A stretch of 64,000 nucleotides of DNA, taken from DATDAH01 sp963845425. Its GTDB lineage: Bacteria > Actinomycetota > Acidimicrobiia > Acidimicrobiales > DATDAH01. Below are positions 45,632 through 52,901 of this stretch, one piece after another. Numbering within the stretch: position 1 is the first letter of the stretch; every line of letters starts with the position of its first letter. The notes under the pieces are model-generated. The model searched no databases. It was not told where the DNA came from and saw only the letters and a program-made list of their open reading frames with translations. Location of the stretch: NCBI GenBank assembly GCA_963845425.1, contig CAWJSC010000016.1:269629-333628 (forward strand), in the 5' to 3' direction. Made by a program: the position numbers and the translations under genes.

Positions 45632-45834
45632 GCCGCGACCTCATACCCGGCGTCGGTCACGGCGGCGGCCACCGCGGCGGCACCGACGGGCTCCCTCGAC
45701 TCGACGGTGACCGTGCCGGAGGCCAAGTCGACCGCGACGTTCGTGACGCCCGCGATCCCACCGACCTCCTCGGTGACCGCACGCACGCAGTGCTCACAGG
45801 TCATCCCGACGACGGTGTAGGTGTTCGTGGTCAT
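45628..45834 (-). CDS. copZ: CopZ-like heavy-metal-associated domain protein
   Basis: 68-residue copper chaperone with MTCEHCVRAV (MxCxxC) in the first loop and the typical ferredoxin-like fold GIAGVTNVAVDLASGTVTVES. ATG 45834 overlaps the copB stop. An ATACC-N7-GGTAT sequence at 45858-45874 is weaker than the CsoR sites and probably fortuitous. Expected to shuttle Cu(I) to the two ATPases. Confidence 0.92.
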   Translation of the reverse strand: MTTNTYTVVGMTCEHCVRAVTEEVGGIAGVTNVAVDLASGTVTVESREPVGAAAVAAAVTDAGYEVAA

Positions 45835-47894
45835 GACTGCTCCTTCGTGCCCGCAGCATACCCCTGGTAGGTATCAACGGCCGGCGGGGCCAGGTCCACC
45901 CGACGCAGGAGCTGGGCGTTGAGGGCCACCACGATGGTCGACACGCTCATGAGGATCGCCCCGACCGCCGGCGGCATGTCGACCCCGGCCCACGCCAGGG
46001 CCCCGGCCGCCACCGGGATGGCGACGACGTTGTACCCCGCGGCCCAACTGAGGTTCTGGAGGCTCTTGCGGTAGGCGGCCTTCGACAACCGGATGGTGCT
46101 TACGACGGCCCGGGGGTCCGAGGTGGCGAGGATGATCCCAGCCGACTCGATGGCCACGTCGGTGCCGGCGCCGATGGCGATGCCGACGTCGGCCCGGGCC
46201 AGGGCCGGAGCGTCGTTGACCCCGTCGCCGACCATGGCCACCGACAACCCCCGGGCCTGGAGCTCGGCCACCTTCGCGTCCTTGTCCTCGGGCAGGACCT
46301 CAGCGAAGACCTCGTCGAGGCCGAGGTCGGCCCCGACGGCGTCGGCCACCTGCTGGGCATCACCGGTGATCATCACGACCCGGCGACCGAGGGCCCGGAG
46401 CGAGCGGACCGCCTCTCGGGCCTCGGGCCGGATCTCGTCCTCCAGCGCGAGGGCGCCGAGGATCTGGTCGCCCCGGGCCAGGTAGAGCACCGCGGCACCC
46501 CGCCCCCGCCAGCCGTCGGCCCAGCCGGTCAGCGCCGCGGGCTCCGTCAGTGACCGCTCCCGCAGGAACGCCGGGCCGCCCACGGCGTAGCGCCCACCCT
46601 CGACGTCGGCCTCGACCCCCCGACCGGTCAGCGACCGGAAGTCGGTGGCGGTGGGGATCTCGCCCCGATCGCGGGCCGTGGCGACGATGGCCCGGGCCAG
46701 CGGGTGCTCGCTGTCGGACTCGACGGCGCCGGCGATGCGGAGCACCTCGTCCTCGGTGGTCCCCGGGATGGCGCCGACCCCGGCGACGGTGTGCTCGCCC
46801 CTGGTGAGGGTGCCCGTCTTGTCGAACAGGAAGGCATCGACGTCGCGGCTGGCCTCCAGGGCCAGGCGGTCCTTGATGAGGATCCCGTGGCGGGCGGCCA
46901 TGGCCGAGGACAGTGACGTCACCAGCGGGGTGGCCAGGCCGAGGGCGTGGGGGCAGGAGATGACGAGCACGGTCACCACCCGGACCACCGCCTCGTCGGT
47001 GTCCCCGAGGGCGGCCCAGGCCACGAAGGTGATCGCCGCGGCCAGGGTGGCCACGTAGAAGAGCAGGGCGGCGGCCCGATCGGCCAGGACCTGGGCGCGG
47101 GAGCGGGACGCCTGGGCCTGGGCCACCAGGCGCTGGATGCCCGCCAGGGCGGTCTCGTCGCCCACGGCGTCGACCCGCAGGCGCACCGCCGAATCAGTGG
47201 CGATCGTGCCGGCCACGACCCGATCACCGACGGTGCGGGCGACCGGGCGGGACTCGCCGGTGATCATCGACTCGTCGAACTCGGCACGGCCGTCGGTGAT
47301 CTCGCCGTCGGCCGGCGCCCGGCCCCCGGAGCGGACCAGGACCACATCGCCGCGCCGCAGGGCGTCGGCGGGAACGGTCTCGATCTCACTGTCGGGGCCG
47401 ATCCGATCGGCCTCGTCGGGGAGCAGGGCCGCCAGGGCGGCGAGGGCGTCCTGGGCCTGGCCCAGGGACTTCATCTCCTGCCAGTGCCCGAGCAGCATGA
47501 TCGTGATCAGCGCCGCCAGCTCCCACCAGAAGTCCAGGTCGAACCACCCCAGGCTCGTGGCCGCCGAGGCGGTGTAGGCCACGGTGATCGCCATGGCGAT
47601 CAGGAGCATCATCCCCGGCTGGCGGGCCTCGATCTCCGACCGCCCACCCGTCAGGAACGGCCAGCCGCCCCAGAAGAAGATGACCGAGCCCAGGACCGGG
47701 CCGACCCAGGCCGTCCCGGGCCCATCGATCGAGTACCCGAACCAGTCCATGACCATCTCGCTGGTCAGCACCACCGGGACGGTCAGGAACAGCGACCGCC
47801 AGAACCGGCGTCGGAACATCTCGGTGTGGTCCCCGTGGCCGCCGTGTCCCTCCGGGGCCGATACCTCGTGGTCGTGGGTCAGCAGGTCGGTCAT
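45831..47894 (-). CDS. copB: Copper P-type ATPase, CopB-like (CPH motif)
   Basis: 687 residues. His-rich N-terminus (THDHEVSAPEGHGGHGDH) in place of an HMA domain, CPH in VISCPHALGLATP instead of CPC, DKTGTLT, SEHPLARA and GDGVNDAPALARAD. The CPH form defines the P1B-3/CopB group, linked with Cu(II) or Cu(I) export. ATG 47894 with AGGAGG 8 nt upstream; an earlier frame start at 47912 lies within the operator. First gene of a five-gene chain (copB-copZ-62 aa-copA-csoR), each joined by 4-bp overlaps. Confidence 0.93.
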   Translation of the reverse strand: MTDLLTHDHEVSAPEGHGGHGDHTEMFRRRFWRSLFLTVPVVLTSEMVMDWFGYSIDGPGTAWVGPVLGSVIFFWGGWPFLTGGRSEIEARQPGMMLLIAMAITVAYTASAATSLGWFDLDFWWELAALITIMLLGHWQEMKSLGQAQDALAALAALLPDEADRIGPDSEIETVPADALRRGDVVLVRSGGRAPADGEITDGRAEFDESMITGESRPVARTVGDRVVAGTIATDSAVRLRVDAVGDETALAGIQRLVAQAQASRSRAQVLADRAAALLFYVATLAAAITFVAWAALGDTDEAVVRVVTVLVISCPHALGLATPLVTSLSSAMAARHGILIKDRLALEASRDVDAFLFDKTGTLTRGEHTVAGVGAIPGTTEDEVLRIAGAVESDSEHPLARAIVATARDRGEIPTATDFRSLTGRGVEADVEGGRYAVGGPAFLRERSLTEPAALTGWADGWRGRGAAVLYLARGDQILGALALEDEIRPEAREAVRSLRALGRRVVMITGDAQQVADAVGADLGLDEVFAEVLPEDKDAKVAELQARGLSVAMVGDGVNDAPALARADVGIAIGAGTDVAIESAGIILATSDPRAVVSTIRLSKAAYRKSLQNLSWAAGYNVVAIPVAAGALAWAGVDMPPAVGAILMSVSTIVVALNAQLLRRVDLAPPAVDTYQGYAAGTKEQS

Positions 47895-47912
47895 CCCGAT
47901 CACCTCCTGCAT

Positions 47913-47929
47913 ATACCCTAGGGGGGTAT
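47913..47929. promoter_or_regulatory. CsoR operator of the copper operon
   Basis: ATACCC-N5-GGGTAT, perfect arms, 19 bp before the copB ATG and overlapping TATACCC, which could lie in the promoter. The TACCC...GGGTA layout is that of characterised CsoR operators. Confidence 0.72.
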
Positions 47930-47951
47930 GGGTATATCGTCAACCCCCCAA

Positions 47952-48500
47952 TCAGCCGTCGGCCACGACCGTCGCCGCGAGCGCCATGCGATGGTCCTTC
48001 GCCCAGGGCGGACCCATCGTCCCCCGCGGACCGAACAGGACCTCGTCGGCCCGCTCCCCCAGCAGGCCGACGGCTCGGGCCTCCACGTCCTTGGCGTCAT
48101 AGAGATGGACGTCCCAGCCGCGGGCCCGGGCGACCTCGGCCAGCACCTGGCGGTACATGACGGAGTCGGCCCGGCTCTCGTAGGGCACGCGCCGTTGGGT
48201 GGCGATGTCCCCGGGGAAGTCGAGGGGCCAGGCCCGGAGCGACAGCGAGGTGATCGGTCCGGGCACGGCGCTCGCCAGCTGGTCCAGCGCCGATGCCGTC
48301 GCTCGAACCGCCGACGCCCGCACCTGCGCCACCAGCACCGCGCAGGCGGCATCGTCGAGCGACTTGCCTTCGTGGTGGATCGGTGCGGTCGACACACCGG
48401 GCTCGATCAGTTCGATCCGCCGGCGGTCCACGACCTCGTGGTCGACCGACGCCGTGACCGCCACGGCCCAGCCGAAGTGGTGGGCGATGCCCAGACGCAC
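47952..48500 (-). CDS. Conserved-type hypothetical protein
   Basis: 182 residues, not assigned. RLGIAHHFGWAVAVTASVDHEVVDRRRIELI begins like an RNase H-like strand, and SLSLRAWPLDFPGDI, RADSVMYRQVLAEVARARGWDVHLYDAKDVEARAV and GPPWAKDHRMALAATV follow. GTG 48500 is used; a longer frame to 48647 has a Pro/Arg-rich leader typical of antisense sequence. It lies just upstream of the copper operon but about 20 bp before its operator, so it is a separate unit. Confidence 0.7.
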   Translation of the reverse strand: MRLGIAHHFGWAVAVTASVDHEVVDRRRIELIEPGVSTAPIHHEGKSLDDAACAVLVAQVRASAVRATASALDQLASAVPGPITSLSLRAWPLDFPGDIATQRRVPYESRADSVMYRQVLAEVARARGWDVHLYDAKDVEARAVGLLGERADEVLFGPRGTMGPPWAKDHRMALAATVVADG

Positions 48501-48681
48501 GCCGCCATGATGCCTCGCCCAACGGCGCGGCTTCGTCGGGCCGGCTGAAGCCCGCGTTCCAGCGGCGGTGCGCAGGAGCGGCGGGCCGGGGACCTTCACC
48601 TCCTCCTGTTCGGTGCCCGGCCACCGGGACGAAGGCATGGAGGGCACGACTCATCGTCGAGTTGGCGGGGGTCGCTGGGCC

Positions 48682-50022
48682 TCAGCCTGCGAACGTCAAG
48701 GGGATGCGGATGAGGGCATCCTCGTCCTGGAGGGCGGAGTCGTTGATGACGAGCGTGCACGGGTGGGAGGCATCGCAGACCCCCGTGCCCACGACGCCCA
48801 CGACCATGTCGACCTGGGTCGAACCCTCACCCGTCGGGTTCGGCTGCAGGATGTAGGCGTCGTCGAGGTCGCAGGCCGCGCTGCCGCCCGTCCGGCCGTC
48901 GCCCGCGCACTGCACGATGTTGATGGTCCCGTCGGGGAGGAAGCCCTCCCAGGTGACCGTCACCAGCTGGCCGTTCGTCAGCTCCGTGGTCGGGGTGGCC
49001 GAGGCCATCCGGTTCGTCTCCGGTTGGGGCAGGGTCGGGATGGTCACCGTCGAGCCCTCCTCGGCGACCCAGTCCAGAGTCATCGCCGGCGCATCGAAGG
49101 CGGCCAGCCGGTCCTCGGCCTCAGGGACATCGCCGAGCTCGGCGTCGAGAAAGTCGGTCGACGCCTCGACCACCCCGTCGAGGCCGCCATCCTCGAGCCA
49201 GGAGCCGTGGGTCCCCCCATCGATGGTGAGCAGGCCCTTGGGACCCACCGCCTCGTTGAACATGGTGACCGCGACGCCGTAGGCCAACTGGGCGTCCTCG
49301 GTCCCGTGGACGAAGAAGATCGGCGGCGTGTGGGCCAGGTCGTACTCGCCGTCGGCGAACGGGGCATTCGTCCCCGCCAGGACCAACGCGGCCTCTGCTC
49401 GCGGCTCCCGGCAGCAGCTGTTGGCGGCGAGGCCGAGGGTGGTGATGGCGCCGTTGGAGTGGCCGGCCACGCCGATGGCCTCCGGCTCGACCAGGCCGGC
49501 GAGGGGGCCATCGCCAGCCGACGCGGCGAGGAGCTGGTCGATCACGAAGCTGACATCGCCCGGCTGCTGCTGCACGTCGGCCCCGTCGGTGCCCCCGGGG
49601 GTGTCGGCGTAGGTCAGGGGGAAGCGGGGGGCGGCCACGACGTAACCGGCGGCCGCCCACCCCTCGAGCAGGGCCTGGTAGTACTCGAAGGACCCGCCCA
49701 GACCGTGGGAGAAGACCACCAACGGGTACGGCGCTCCGGTCGGGTCCGGGGCCGCGCCCTCGACCGCCGCCCCCGAGGCCGGGTCGCCGTCGGCCGGGTA
49801 CAGCACGTCGGTCACCAACGTCCGCTCGGGCAACTCGCCGTCGCCGTCGTGGGCCGGCGTCGAGCGCGAGTCATCGACATAGGTCTCCTGCTGGAGCCCG
49901 ACGGCGTAGGTCTCGACGGTGGATCCCGAGGGGGCCGAGGCCGACCCGCCGCCGCCGTCACCACACGCGACCGACAGCGTCGCCAGCACGACCCCACCGA
50001 CCACGACCCCCCCACGTCTCAC
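48682..50022 (-). CDS. Lipoprotein alpha/beta hydrolase fused to neocarzinostatin-like domain
   Basis: 446 residues. Lipobox SVAC near residue 20, then an alpha/beta hydrolase (dienelactone-hydrolase/platelet-activating-factor acetylhydrolase-like) with VVFSHGLGGS (oxyanion hole), nucleophile GHSNGA, Asp in VHGTEDAQ and His in GGTHGSW. A C-terminal domain of about 110 residues (TPTTELTNGQLVTVTWEGFLPDGTINIVQC..., two Cys pairs) has the pattern of neocarzinostatin-type immunoglobulin-like proteins. Extracellular esterase is likely; the added domain may bind a ligand or the cell surface. Confidence 0.86.
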   Translation of the reverse strand: MRRGGVVVGGVVLATLSVACGDGGGGSASAPSGSTVETYAVGLQQETYVDDSRSTPAHDGDGELPERTLVTDVLYPADGDPASGAAVEGAAPDPTGAPYPLVVFSHGLGGSFEYYQALLEGWAAAGYVVAAPRFPLTYADTPGGTDGADVQQQPGDVSFVIDQLLAASAGDGPLAGLVEPEAIGVAGHSNGAITTLGLAANSCCREPRAEAALVLAGTNAPFADGEYDLAHTPPIFFVHGTEDAQLAYGVAVTMFNEAVGPKGLLTIDGGTHGSWLEDGGLDGVVEASTDFLDAELGDVPEAEDRLAAFDAPAMTLDWVAEEGSTVTIPTLPQPETNRMASATPTTELTNGQLVTVTWEGFLPDGTINIVQCAGDGRTGGSAACDLDDAYILQPNPTGEGSTQVDMVVGVVGTGVCDASHPCTLVINDSALQDEDALIRIPLTFAG

Positions 50023-50118
50023 CCGCGGAGGCTGGCCGGGCAGGCTCGACCTGTCAATCCTGCGGGCCGCTCACCCCCGCGGGCCAGGGACCTGGGAGTG
50101 ATCCTCGATGGCTCCGCG

Positions 50119-50216
50119 TCAGATGTCGTAGATCTGATCCTGGGGTGAGGCGGACCTGGGCTCGCGCACCGATCTGCCTGCTGACCTGCGGAAACGTTGT
50201 CCGCCAGTGACCGCCA
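50119..50216. repeat. Left copy of an imperfect flanking repeat of the 50-52 kb cassette
   Basis: Begins with tcagatgtcgtag (50119-50131) and ends with ctgacctgcggaaacg...tgaccgcca (50181-50216). The same two blocks recur in the same order and direction at 52094-52202; the first is identical over 13 bp, the second matches 32 of 36 aligned bases. The spacer between them differs in length (49 against 59 bp). Confidence 0.6.
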
Positions 50217-50238
50217 TGAACCGGCACGGGCCGCCCTC

Positions 50239-50258
50239 TGACGGCCCAGAGACGGCCC
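50239..50258. repeat. 20-bp direct repeat at the inner left edge of the cassette
   Basis: tgacggcccagagacggccc, matched by 52028-52047 with one difference. The two copies enclose the five small minus-strand genes. Confidence 0.6.
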
Positions 50259-50274
50259 AGCGACGGAACTCCAA

Positions 50275-50631
50275 TCACGGCCGCCAGGTGACGAGCACCC
50301 ACTCGTACCCGTCGAGGTCAGTCATGGCGTTTGCTCGCTCCAAGGCCTCGAGCTCTGCCGCGAGGCTTGCCACCGAGCTGACGTCGCCGGCAGGTCCCGG
50401 CTCGAAGCTGCCCCAAGGCACCTCCGTCGGGAGGTCCTCCCGATCCGATCGCAGGTCGAGCCCGAGGATGACTCGGCCCACTGACGCCATTGCCCTGAGC
50501 ACGGCCTCGACGTCATCCCGACGCCACATGACCTCGTGGCCGTCTGTCACGAACCTCGCTCCCTGGCGAAGGTCCAGCGGGAGAAACGAGAGGTCGCGGG
50601 CACTTGCGGGTCGCAGCTTGTCGGAGGTCAA
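50275..50631 (-). CDS. Hypothetical protein of the cassette
   Basis: 118 residues, not recognised. FLPLDLRQGARFVTDGHEVMWRRDDVEAVLRAMASVGRVILGLDLRSD, later LAAELEALERANAMTDLDGYEWVLVTW. Compact, acidic, one domain, reminiscent of small immunity proteins in its size and composition only. TTG 50631 overlaps the stop of the preceding small ORF by 4 bp. Base composition is lower in G+C than the flanking chromosome. Confidence 0.62.
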   Translation of the reverse strand: MTSDKLRPASARDLSFLPLDLRQGARFVTDGHEVMWRRDDVEAVLRAMASVGRVILGLDLRSDREDLPTEVPWGSFEPGPAGDVSSVASLAAELEALERANAMTDLDGYEWVLVTWRP

Positions 50632-50810
50632 GGCTCGCTCGAAGCGCCGGGCACCCGGACCTTGGGCGCGATGGGGTTGTTGACTTCCTCTGAGCGCCAG
50701 ATACGACGCGCCTGCTCCATCAGGTCAGGAGGAACAGGACCACTCTCCTCAGTCATGACCGCCAACATCGCACCGATGCGATCGCGTTGAGGTGAGGTCC
50801 CTGCAATCAC
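50628..50810 (-). CDS. Small ORF upstream of the cassette hypothetical protein
   Basis: 60 codons from GTG 50810: an N-terminal RDRIGAMLAVMTEESGPVPPDL, then LMEQARRIWRSEEVNNPIAPKVRVPG. Support is the 4-bp overlap (TTGA) with the next gene and ordinary codon use; the ribosome site touches the GTG, so ATG 50768 is a possible start. No family recognised. Confidence 0.45.
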   Translation of the reverse strand: MIAGTSPQRDRIGAMLAVMTEESGPVPPDLMEQARRIWRSEEVNNPIAPKVRVPGASSEP

Positions 50811-50832
50811 ACCTCCACGGTACGCCGGCTCA

Positions 50833-51270
50833 TCAGGCGAAACCGGCGACGTAATACGCCGCGACGCGGATCTCCACCCCGAGGTCGTCAGCGATCTCGC
50901 GCAATCGGATTCCGATGTTGCGCGGGTTCCCGAACCAGAGCTGACGCCCGTGGGCGAGGCCAGCGGTGATCGATTCGGCGACCAGTAGACCGGTACGGCC
51001 GTAGCGCGCTGCGACCTGCGCGGCCTCGTCGAGCAACGGGCGAGGGTCGAGCACCTCGAGGACCGTCGGCGCTGGCCGTCGAAGGACATCGCGGCCTGCG
51101 GGCGACAGTGCGGCAAGGGCCCGCGAGAGTTGCCCGCCACTCGGCGCATGAATCCGCTGCAGCAGCCGCCAGTGGGCCGACGCGGTGAGCGCGAGCGGCT
51201 CGTCAGGCAGGTCGTCGGGAAGGTCCCCGAGCAGCGATCGGATCGCCAGGTATTCGTCGACGACGATCAC
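50833..51270 (-). CDS. PIN-like putative toxin
   Basis: 145 residues. MIVVDEYLAIRSL places an Asp at the end of the first strand as in PIN-fold nucleases, and the C-terminal IADDLGVEIRVAA strand fits the end of that fold; the middle acidic residues (EVLDPRPLLDEA) could complete the site, but the match is weak. It follows a 65-codon antitoxin-like gene by 15 bp, the usual layout of a type II toxin-antitoxin pair. GTG 51270. Activity not demonstrated. Confidence 0.55.
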   Translation of the reverse strand: MIVVDEYLAIRSLLGDLPDDLPDEPLALTASAHWRLLQRIHAPSGGQLSRALAALSPAGRDVLRRPAPTVLEVLDPRPLLDEAAQVAARYGRTGLLVAESITAGLAHGRQLWFGNPRNIGIRLREIADDLGVEIRVAAYYVAGFA

Positions 51271-51285
51271 GCGCTCGCCGAGTGA

Positions 51286-51483
51286 TCAGTCGTCGTCGGT
51301 CGCCGGACCGCCACCCAGCAAGGGATCGGCGTCGCTGATCGCCGCAAGCGAGTCAGCGAACTCGTCGGCCAGGTCCCCGGTGGAGATGCGACGAAGGATC
51401 TCCTTGTCGCCCTCCGTCAGCCGAGGATCGCCGGCACGACGCTGGCGTCGGAACTCCTCAAGGAGATCCTGTCCGGTAGTCAC
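51286..51483 (-). CDS. Small antitoxin-like protein
   Basis: 65 residues starting VTTGQDLLEEFRRQRRAG, charged and helical, ending in DADPLLGGGPATDDD. No DNA-binding motif can be named. Inferred antitoxin only from size, charge and its place immediately before the PIN-like gene. GTG 51483; a longer frame to 51603 reads into antisense sequence. Confidence 0.5.
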   Translation of the reverse strand: MTTGQDLLEEFRRQRRAGDPRLTEGDKEILRRISTGDLADEFADSLAAISDADPLLGGGPATDDD

Positions 51484-51547
51484 CCCACCAGTGTGGCCGT
51501 CGAGATCACCGAATGCACTTACCGTCCGCGGCGGATCGCGCCAACGC

Positions 51548-52015
51548 TCAAACAGCCTCCTGCTCGACCTTGGCTTCGACAGGCTGCAGGTCAGCAACAG
51601 CAATGAACTCGGGACGGTCCTGCATCAGGTCAAGGTAGGGCTCGACTGCGCTCCCGCCGTCGGCAAACCACCAATCGTTGAACCACCCGAGAGCCTTTAG
51701 CTCGGGCGTCGGCTCGAACTCAAACCTGCAGTGGAGCTGCTCGTAGCGATCGTGCTCGCCGTCCTCACAGGTGACCTCGAACTGCCTGAGAAAATCGAAC
51801 GTATACCTCTCTGGGCCGTGAAACGAGTAGGTCCCCGCCTGTACGAGAACACCATCGCTCCTGGTCTCGACTTCCTCGCGCACGAACTGTCGAAACACCG
51901 ACCACGTCTCGCGCAGGGTCGGGGTCGTCGGATCGAATCCCAGCCTCACGAAGGAGGAAGTGAAGGCGGGCTTCAGCCTCGTCAACGCGCACCGCAGCAC
52001 CTTAGGAAGGGGCAC
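51548..52015 (-). CDS. Hypothetical protein of the cassette
   Basis: 155 residues, unassigned. Phe- and Trp-rich: ETWSVFRQFVREEVETRSDGVLVQAGTYSFHGPERYTFDFLRQFEV then LGWFNDWWFADGG. G+C visibly lower than that of neighbours and many codons with A/T in third position, a sign of acquisition. GTG 52015 lies 13 bp from the right-hand direct repeat, so it is the outermost gene of the cassette. Confidence 0.65.
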   Translation of the reverse strand: MPLPKVLRCALTRLKPAFTSSFVRLGFDPTTPTLRETWSVFRQFVREEVETRSDGVLVQAGTYSFHGPERYTFDFLRQFEVTCEDGEHDRYEQLHCRFEFEPTPELKALGWFNDWWFADGGSAVEPYLDLMQDRPEFIAVADLQPVEAKVEQEAV

Positions 52016-52027
52016 GCTTCCGTGCTG

Positions 52028-52047
52028 TGACGGCCCAGATACGGCCC
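52028..52047. repeat. 20-bp direct repeat at the inner right edge of the cassette
   Basis: tgacggcccagatacggccc, 19 of 20 bases as at 50239-50258. Confidence 0.6.
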
Positions 52048-52050
52048 GAG

Positions 52051-52088
52051 TGGCCCGCTGACCTGCGTTTCCACAGGTCAGCGGGCCA
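52051..52088. repeat. Perfect 15-bp inverted repeat with 8-nt loop at the cassette edge
   Basis: tggcccgctgacctg (52051-52065) and caggtcagcgggcca (52074-52088) around cgtttcca. The gap 52016-52282 holds no gene; this hairpin and the flanking repeat are its main content. It could end transcription or be a recombination site. Confidence 0.75.
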
Positions 52089-52093
52089 TCCGC

Positions 52094-52202
52094 TCAGATG
52101 TCGTAGTAGAGGTGGAACTTCCGGCGGGGTCGCAGTGAGGTGCGCCAGTCCGCCAAACAGGGCCCCTGACCTGGGGAAACGCCTGTCCGTCACTGACCGC
52201 CA
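52094..52202. repeat. Right copy of the flanking repeat of the cassette
   Basis: tcagatgtcgtag at 52094-52106 and ctgacctggggaaacg...tgaccgcca at 52166-52202, in the same order and direction as at 50119-50216. Read on the minus strand, the first block ends a short frame ...FHLYYDI-stop. Confidence 0.6.
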
Positions 52203-52282
52203 GAATCCGGCGCAGACCCCTGTTTCGCGGGCTCCCGCGGCCTGGCCGCGGCCTGAGGACGCTCTGACCGCGTTTCGTCTCG

Positions 52283-52735
52283 TCAGGATCCCAGATTCGA
52301 GTACACGCGACGCGGACGGATCAGGACCGCGGTGTGGCCTTCCGCCGCCATGACGCTGTCCAGCTCAGCCCAATCGTCCTGCGCGCCGCCCACCGCGGCG
52401 GCGTACACGGCCCGCAGGAGGCCGGCTACATCACCAGGAGCGAGGTCCTCGAATGAGTCGTCCGGGCCGACGAGCTCAGCGTCGCCCTCCACGGCAACCC
52501 ATTCCCAGCCCGACCGGAAGACGACGGTCACGCGGGGTCGGGCCCGGAGGCGGGCGAGCTTGCGGGCGCCGCCCCGGGCCACGAAGCCAACGGTCGGCTC
52601 GGACGTGATCGGGTGGTCAAGTACGCCCGCGTTCACGACCGATGCGTGGCCCGAGCCGTCCGATCGGCTGACGAAGACGACGGCCAGCCCGCTCTCACGA
52701 CCCGCCAGCTCCTGCACCCGATCCAAGCTGACCAC
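52283..52735 (-). CDS. Pyridoxamine 5'-phosphate oxidase-like flavin/F420 protein
   Basis: 150 residues with the split beta-barrel of PPOX/F420-dependent reductases: GLAVVFVSRSDGSGHASVVNAGVLD, TVGFVARGGARKLARLRARPRVTVVFR (basic cofactor phosphate-binding residues) and WVAVEGDAELVGP. Likely an F420- or FMN-dependent oxidoreductase of unknown substrate. GTG 52735 has GAAAGGG at about -5 to -10. It lies just outside the right repeat of the cassette and 166 bp from the rhodanese-CBS gene, same direction. Confidence 0.82.
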   Translation of the reverse strand: MVSLDRVQELAGRESGLAVVFVSRSDGSGHASVVNAGVLDHPITSEPTVGFVARGGARKLARLRARPRVTVVFRSGWEWVAVEGDAELVGPDDSFEDLAPGDVAGLLRAVYAAAVGGAQDDWAELDSVMAAEGHTAVLIRPRRVYSNLGS

Positions 52736-52901
52736 TCGGCCCTTTCTACTGCGGTACGCCTCGCCTTCGGCGACCGCGGGGCTGGCGAGCCAGAACGCGG
52801 CGAACCCAATGGTTGCCAACTCGAGGGCGAGGGTGCCATGGCCATCAGTTAGGAGTTCCGGACGCTGCCATCGCAGCAGCCATCGAAGTCATGCCCACCG
52901 G

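Noticed and set aside
45858..45874. ATACC-N7-GGTAT dyad before copZ as a third CsoR site
   Set aside because: Spacing differs from the N5 of the clear sites and it lies in coding sequence of copB where an operon promoter is not needed.
52235..52251. ccgcggcc-t-ggccgcgg palindrome near the PPOX gene end
   Set aside because: Only 8-bp arms of pure G+C; readily arises by chance here.
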